Of a stretch of 64,000 nucleotides of DNA, positions 59,598-64,000 are shown in pieces; within the stretch, counting starts at the first letter, position 1, and each line of letters starts with the position of its first letter. Source of the stretch: Spirosoma lacussanchae (GTDB lineage Bacteria > Bacteroidota > Bacteroidia > Cytophagales > Spirosomataceae); NCBI RefSeq assembly GCF_005870035.1, contig NZ_SWJG01000001.1, positions 1,537,639-1,601,638 of the forward strand, read 5' to 3'. A program made the translations under genes and the position numbers. Below the pieces are notes generated by a model that saw only the letters and a program-made list of their open reading frames with translations, made no database searches and was not told the DNA's origin.

Positions 59598-59619
59598 CCA
59601 TAGTATTCCACCATAGTAT
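59598..59619 (+). repeat. Two 9-bp direct repeats abutting the gldM start
   Basis: CCATAGTAT occurs at 59598-59606 and 59611-59619, the second ending at the base before the ATG of gldM. It falls in the ribosome-binding position; its meaning is unknown. Confidence 0.5.
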
Positions 59620-61209
59620 ATGGCAGGCGTAAAAGAAACACCCCGTCAGAAGATGATCGGGATGATGTATCTGGTCTTGACCGCGTTGTTGGCTTTACAA
59701 GTCACCTCGGCCATTCTGGAGAAATTTGTATTACTGAATAATAGCTTAGAGGCCTCCACGGTATCGGCCAACCGGGTCAACCAGGCCACGGTCGATAACA
59801 TTCGTGCTACCGTCGAGAAATCAGGTAATCGGGCAACTGACCTTGTGATTGTTAAACAGGCCGATGAAGTTCGTAAGACAACGTCAGATGTGATTGCCGA
59901 AATCGATGCACTCAAACAGCGGATCATTACCGAAGCCGGGGGAGGAGTTGACGAAACGGGTAACATCAAAAATCTGAGCGAAGAAGAAAAAGTAGCGCAA
60001 ATCATGGTAGGCGGCAACCACAATGGGGAAGCTTACAAATTGAAGAAGCAACTTGACGACTACCTGCAGAACCTGACCAAATACAGCCCGGCCAAGTACA
60101 CCTCGCTGGCTCTCGATGGTAAAGACGACCCGATCACAAAACGGTCGCCCGATCAGCGGTCTAAAGATTTTGGTGAACTGAACTTTGCCCAGACGCCGGT
60201 TCCGGCTGCCCTGGCAGTACTTACCCAGCGGCAGACAGATGTTCGCCGTATTGAAGGTGAAGTGTTAAATGTGCTGGCCAGCAAGGTAGGGGCTCAGGAT
60301 GTTAAGTTCGATAAGATTCTGGCTATGCTAAGCATGGAATCGAAAGTTGTGGTAGCCGGTACGAAGTTCAAAGGTCAGATGTTTCTGGCAGCGTCTTCGT
60401 CGGGTATTCAGCCGCGCATGAGCCTCAACGGCGCACCGGTTCGGATGCAGGACGGTCAGGGCCTGGTCGAATTCACGGCTCAGGGAGGCTCCTATGACAA
60501 GAATGGCCTGGCCCGCCGGGTGCTGACCGGCTCTATTGCCTACCAGACGCCGGCAGGTTTGAAAACGGTACCTCTTCAGGCTGAATACTTCGTAGCCAAG
60601 CCTTCGTATCAGATTGAGACGGGTACGCTGCCTCCGTTGTATCTGGGCTGCGCAAACAAGCTGAGCATTCAGAGTCCGCAGTTGGGTGCTCTTTGGAGCC
60701 CGACGATTACAGGTAATGGAGCTGCCGTTATCCCGTCGGGCGAAAAAGGCAAGGTTACCGTTGTGCCGAGTGCTGCTCAGGTGTCGCTGAACATCAGCAA
60801 CGGCGGTAGCCTGCTGGGTACAGAGACATTCCGGGTAAACCGGGTTCCCCGCCCTACGCTGGAGTATCGCGTTGGGGGGCAGGCTACCAATGATCCCCGT
60901 GGTGTGCCGGTTACGTCGGCTCGTAGCGTACAGGTGCGGGCGGTGTCTGACCCAAGCTTTGCTACGTTCTCTCCCGACGATGCTAAATTCCGGGTTACCG
61001 GTATGACGGTTAGCCTTGTACGGGGTGCGCGTCGTGTGCAGTCTGTCAACCTGGGACCTGGCGGAGGCTCGGTTAGCTCACTGGCGGCTGAAGCCCAGTC
61101 TGGTGACCGGCTGGTTATTCAGGTTGAAGGGGTGCAGCGGCAGAATTTCCGGGGAGAAATCAGTGATGTACCGATGGGAAATCCAATCTATCAGGTTTCG
61201 CTTTATTAA
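59620..61209 (+). CDS. gldM: T9SS/gliding motor protein GldM (PorM)
   Basis: The 529 residues have one N-terminal membrane helix (about 14-34, I-G-M-M-Y-L-V-L-T-A-L-L-A-L-Q-V), then a long periplasmic domain of helical and beta-rich segments that reaches towards GldK/GldN. The start M-A-G-V-K-E-T-P-R-Q-K-M-I-G-M-M is nearly invariant in the family. It pairs with GldL to couple proton flow to rotation. The 122-base gap before it, compared with 56 bases after it, suggests added control at this point. Confidence 0.95.
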   Translation: MAGVKETPRQKMIGMMYLVLTALLALQVTSAILEKFVLLNNSLEASTVSANRVNQATVDNIRATVEKSGNRATDLVIVKQADEVRKTTSDVIAEIDALKQRIITEAGGGVDETGNIKNLSEEEKVAQIMVGGNHNGEAYKLKKQLDDYLQNLTKYSPAKYTSLALDGKDDPITKRSPDQRSKDFGELNFAQTPVPAALAVLTQRQTDVRRIEGEVLNVLASKVGAQDVKFDKILAMLSMESKVVVAGTKFKGQMFLAASSSGIQPRMSLNGAPVRMQDGQGLVEFTAQGGSYDKNGLARRVLTGSIAYQTPAGLKTVPLQAEYFVAKPSYQIETGTLPPLYLGCANKLSIQSPQLGALWSPTITGNGAAVIPSGEKGKVTVVPSAAQVSLNISNGGSLLGTETFRVNRVPRPTLEYRVGGQATNDPRGVPVTSARSVQVRAVSDPSFATFSPDDAKFRVTGMTVSLVRGARRVQSVNLGPGGGSVSSLAAEAQSGDRLVIQVEGVQRQNFRGEISDVPMGNPIYQVSLY

Positions 61210-61265
61210 CGTAATAATGCGGTTTATTGACCGTTAACATACTGAACTGACAACAGACAGTGAGC

Positions 61266-62327
61266 ATGATACAGACAAAAATGATTCGGTACGCCGGTGT
61301 GCTTGCAACGACCGCACTGGCCTTAGTGGGAGCGGAAGCGTTGGCGCAGGAGAAGGCAAGTACCGGGATCAACCCGAACTCAGTTCGAGGCATCAACGAT
61401 AATGACATCATGATGAAGAAGACCCTTTGGCGTCGGATCGACCTGAAGGAGAAACAGAATCAGTCGATGTTTTCGAAGAATAACGAGATTTCGAAATACC
61501 TGATCGATGCTGTAAAAGCTGGCCTGTTGGACGCGTACACCAGTGACTCGCTGACTACGAAGCTGACCGCCGAAAAAATGCACGAGAAACTGCTGATTCC
61601 GAACACAGGCGGTGGCCTGTCGCAGGAAGAAATTGCGGCTGGTTTCACCGAGGACGGTAAAGGCAAAGCGGATGATGGTTGGGGCGGTCCAGCCAAAGAT
61701 CCTAAAAAAACAGCTGCCAAGCAGCCGGCCGACGATGGTTGGGGAGCTCCTAAAAAAGCAGCTCAGCCAGTCGATGATGGCTGGGGAGCGCCTGTAAAGA
61801 AGAAGTCTACGGCGAAAAATACCAAAGGCAAAAAGAAAACGCCGGTAGCTGCCCCCGTTGAAGCACCTAAAAAAGATACGGTAGCTGTGGCGCAGGGACC
61901 AACGTTCTCGGGCGACGAGTACTTCGCAAAAGAACTTAACCTGCTGGAGGTAAAGGAAGACTGGGTCTTTGACCGCAAACGGTCTCGGTTGTACTATGAC
62001 ATCCAGTCTATTGGTATTGTTCTGCCCGCTGACAAGAACCCGGCTGGCTATGAAGTACCGGTAGCCTATTTCAAGTGGAAAGATCTTGACAAACTGTTCC
62101 GGAGTGACCCAAAAAAGTTTATCTGGTATAACCCACAAAACCAGGCTCAGCATAAAAACCTGGCCGATGCATTCGATCTGCGTCTATTCTACGGTCGTAT
62201 CTGGAAGGTAGCCAATCCGGAAGACAAAGATCTGGTTTCGCAGTTTGGTGACAAAGAAGGCCTTCTGAAGTCGTACCAGGCTGAGTACGAACTGATGGAA
62301 AAAGAGCATGGTCTTTGGGAGTATTAA
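61266..62327 (+). CDS. gldN: T9SS ring protein GldN (PorN)
   Basis: The 353 residues have a signal peptide (cleavage near L-A-Q, about residue 28). The GldN N-terminal domain (N-D-N-D-I-M-M-K-K-T-L-W-R-R-I-D-L) is followed by a Lys/Ala/Pro-rich insert with three D-D-G-W-G units (about residues 136-180), then the conserved C-terminal domain (V-K-E-D-W-V-F-D-R-K-R-S-R-L to W-E-Y). GldN closes the GldK-GldN ring in the periplasm. The insert is not part of the core family. The ATG at 61266 is preferred to the GTG at 61260. Confidence 0.94.
   Translation: MIQTKMIRYAGVLATTALALVGAEALAQEKASTGINPNSVRGINDNDIMMKKTLWRRIDLKEKQNQSMFSKNNEISKYLIDAVKAGLLDAYTSDSLTTKLTAEKMHEKLLIPNTGGGLSQEEIAAGFTEDGKGKADDGWGGPAKDPKKTAAKQPADDGWGAPKKAAQPVDDGWGAPVKKKSTAKNTKGKKKTPVAAPVEAPKKDTVAVAQGPTFSGDEYFAKELNLLEVKEDWVFDRKRSRLYYDIQSIGIVLPADKNPAGYEVPVAYFKWKDLDKLFRSDPKKFIWYNPQNQAQHKNLADAFDLRLFYGRIWKVANPEDKDLVSQFGDKEGLLKSYQAEYELMEKEHGLWEY
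61671..61796 (+). repeat. Three D-D-G-W-G repeats in gldN
   Basis: Three short units, spaced 14-20 residues apart, each start with D-D-G-W-G and (G/A)-P, then basic K/P-rich linkers. They are encoded by near-identical DNA. Confidence 0.8.
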
Positions 62328-62331
62328 GTAG

Positions 62332-62360
62332 AAAAGAGTGGCCCAACAGCCACTCTTTTT
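62332..62360 (+). terminator. Terminator of the gld operon
   Basis: AAAAGAGTGGC (62332-62342) pairs with GCCACTCTTTT (62349-62359), closing with a T-run. Confidence 0.9.
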
Positions 62361-62366
62361 CATGAT

Positions 62367-62412
62367 CGAGCAATAAAAAAAGCCGCTAGTACGCGGCTCT
62401 TTTTATTGCTCG
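62367..62412 (-). terminator. Terminator of uvrC
   Basis: A 20-bp arm (62367-62386) pairs with 62393-62412 with one mismatch around a 6-base loop. On the minus strand a T-run follows the GC core. It overlaps the uvrC stop codon. Confidence 0.85.
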
Positions 62413-64000
62413 ATGGTCTCAAAATACTGTTTCAGTTTCACGGCTCGGTCTTTACCAACTACTTCGGCCACTTCGTCGATGCTGGCTTCTTTTATCTTCT
62501 TAACGCCCTTGAAATGCTTGAGTAGCTTAGCCGCCGTTTTCTTCCCAATACCTTCTACGTTCTCTAGTTCACTAATCAGGCTGTTCCGGCTCCGTTTATC
62601 GCGGTGGTAGGTGATGGCAAAGCGGTGCGCTTCGTCGCGGATACGCTGGATGAGCTTGAGAGACTCTGATTTTTTATCGATATAAAGTGGCAGATTGTCC
62701 TCAGGGAAATAGATTTCTTCCAGACGCTTGGCAATGCCGATGATAGGTACTTTGCCGTATAAACCCAACGCTTTAAGCGCGTCGCAGGCAGCACTGAGCT
62801 GGCCTTTACCGCCATCAATAACAATGAGGTCAGGCATGTCGGTCTGCTCTTCCAGAACACGCGTGTAGCGACGGGTAACCACTTCGTGCATACTGGCAAA
62901 GTCATTGGGGCCGACAACGGTTTTGATCGAGAAATGACGGTACTCTTTGTTAGCCGGCTTGCCTCCGATAAAACACACCATGGCCGAAACAGGGTTGGTG
63001 CCCTGAATATTCGAGTTATCGAAGCATTCGATCCGATTAGGTAAGGTTTTAAGCTGTAAGTCCTGCTTCAGTTTGATCAAAACCCGATCTTTCTTGCTGG
63101 CATTAGCTGTCGCTTCGGCAGCGGCCCGGTCCTGCCGTTCCCGACGGAAGTACAGCACGTTTTTCAGCGACATGTCGAGGAGTTTTTTCTTGTCGCCGAT
63201 CTGCGGGATAGTCACTTCTGCTTTCAGGTCGACGTCGAGCGGAATGTTCGAGATAATCTCCTTGGATTGACTGCCATACTGCTCCCGGAATTCGATGATG
63301 AGCATCGCCAGCAGATCGGCATCGGCCTCGTCCAGTTTTTTCTTTACTTCAACCGTGTGGGCCTGAACGATGGTGCCGTTGATCACCTTCATGAAGTTGA
63401 TGTAAGCGGCCGTTTCGTCGGATGCGATGGAAAACACGTCTGCATCAGCAATCTTCGGGTTTACCACTGTCGATTTACTCTGAAACCGCTGCAGTACGTC
63501 CATTTTGTCTTTGTACTGCTGGGCCTGTTCAAAAGCCAGGTCATTGGCCGCTTCGACCATTCGGTTCCGGAAGTGATCCTGAGCTGGCTTCAAATTGCCT
63601 TTCAGGATATGATGAACCTGCTCAATGTCTTTATTGTAGTCTGCTTCGGCCTGTCGTCCCTCACAGGGGCCTTTACAATTTCCGATATGGTACTCCAGAC
63701 AAACCTTATACTTACCGGCCTCAATATTCTCCGGAGCCAGATTGTAATTACAGGTGCGGATGGTAAACAGCTGGCTGAACATGTCCAGCACCGTATACAT
63801 GGGTTTCAGATTCGCAAAGGGACCATAAAAGGTACCCAGTTTGCGATCAATACGCCGGGTCGTGATTACGCGAGGAAAATGTTCATTGGTAACGCAAACG
63901 AACGGGTACGTTTTGTCGTCGCGCAGGAGGATATTGAATTTGGGCTGGTACCGCTTGATAAGCTGGTTCTCTAGCAGTAAGGCGTCAAACTCGGTATGAA
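62403..64000 (-). CDS. uvrC: Excinuclease ABC subunit C, N-terminus cut by window edge
   Basis: UvrC makes both incisions around bulky DNA lesions after UvrA/UvrB. The 531 residues present run from the end of the GIY-YIG nuclease domain (L-L-E-N-Q-L-I-K, then Y-Q-P-K-F-N-I-L-L) through the UvrB-contact segment (D-L-A-F-E-Q-A-Q-Q-Y-K-D-K) to an RNase H-like endonuclease domain (E-C-F-D-N-S-N-I-Q-G, V-I-D-G-G-K-G-Q-L) and a C-terminal helix-hairpin-helix (V-E-G-I-G-K-K-T-A). Roughly 70 residues are missing past the right edge. The frame is open to 64000. Confidence 0.95.
   Translation of the reverse strand, partial: HTEFDALLLENQLIKRYQPKFNILLRDDKTYPFVCVTNEHFPRVITTRRIDRKLGTFYGPFANLKPMYTVLDMFSQLFTIRTCNYNLAPENIEAGKYKVCLEYHIGNCKGPCEGRQAEADYNKDIEQVHHILKGNLKPAQDHFRNRMVEAANDLAFEQAQQYKDKMDVLQRFQSKSTVVNPKIADADVFSIASDETAAYINFMKVINGTIVQAHTVEVKKKLDEADADLLAMLIIEFREQYGSQSKEIISNIPLDVDLKAEVTIPQIGDKKKLLDMSLKNVLYFRRERQDRAAAEATANASKKDRVLIKLKQDLQLKTLPNRIECFDNSNIQGTNPVSAMVCFIGGKPANKEYRHFSIKTVVGPNDFASMHEVVTRRYTRVLEEQTDMPDLIVIDGGKGQLSAACDALKALGLYGKVPIIGIAKRLEEIYFPEDNLPLYIDKKSESLKLIQRIRDEAHRFAITYHRDKRSRNSLISELENVEGIGKKTAAKLLKHFKGVKKIKEASIDEVAEVVGKDRAVKLKQYFETIEQ

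Noticed and set aside
1..64000. CRISPR array, insertion sequence, prophage, tRNA or rRNA
   Set aside because: No regularly spaced repeats, transposase or integrase motifs, cloverleafs or rRNA-like segments were found on reading.

Overview
The window looks like chromosome of an aerobic, pigmented member of the Bacteroidota, order Cytophagales (Spirosoma or a close relative). The evidence is a complete type IX secretion (T9SS)/gliding core operon (porP/sprF, gldK, gldL, gldM, gldN), a secreted nuclease with a T9SS C-terminal sorting domain, a SusC/SusD pair with a FecR protein, DUF2851 and DUF4271 proteins, a lycopene cyclase, and promoter-like TAnnTTTG (-7) motifs of the Bacteroidota type. The genes are dense; no gap exceeds 300 bases. 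I found no tRNA, rRNA, CRISPR array, insertion sequence or prophage. The organism assignment is an inference from gene families, not from a database search.

Layout. 1-90 is the tail of an FGGY sugar kinase, followed by trpB2. 1696-4667 (minus) carries proA/proB (proline synthesis) and aat (N-end rule). 4972-8952 holds a LEA-like lipoprotein, a PmoA/DUF6807 protein, a large secreted protein of unknown function and a small coiled-coil protein. 9178-14342 is a mixed housekeeping block: a polyferredoxin membrane protein, a PfpI-like protein, rfbC, pyrF and DUF2851. 14479-19011 is a 1510-residue T9SS-exported nuclease, closed by a perfect 27-bp inverted repeat.

19089-28118 (minus) is the main accessory locus. 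In transcription order it is fecR, susC, susD, a hairpin, a TIM-barrel isomerase/epimerase, a DUF1080 (3-keto-disaccharide hydrolase) protein and a Gfo/Idh/MocA oxidoreductase. All three enzymes carry export signals. The combination suggests uptake of a glycoside together with oxidation at C3 followed by elimination or hydrolysis in the periplasm. A second exported Gfo/Idh/MocA protein at 34106 and a GMC oxidoreductase at 44733 could supply further oxidation steps.

28230-52871 is a mosaic of metabolic and stress genes: acyl-CoA ligase, AIF-like oxidoreductase, OsmC, lipoyl synthase, lycopene cyclase, metK, hibernation factor, a cytochrome P450, two tandem SDRs, a GMC oxidoreductase, a GreA-like protein, an amidohydrolase, a TolC-type channel, a YdaT-like protein, a DUF421 protein with a zinc ribbon, and topoisomerase IB.

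53028-62327 (plus) runs sucD, DUF4271, hemD, porP/sprF and gldKLMN, with a strong terminator between hemD and porP. The right edge cuts uvrC (minus), which lacks its N-terminus.

Several start codons were moved inward from the longest open frame. The reasons are that the longer frame began upstream of, or inside, a predicted promoter or terminator, used TTG, or would have hidden a signal peptide.
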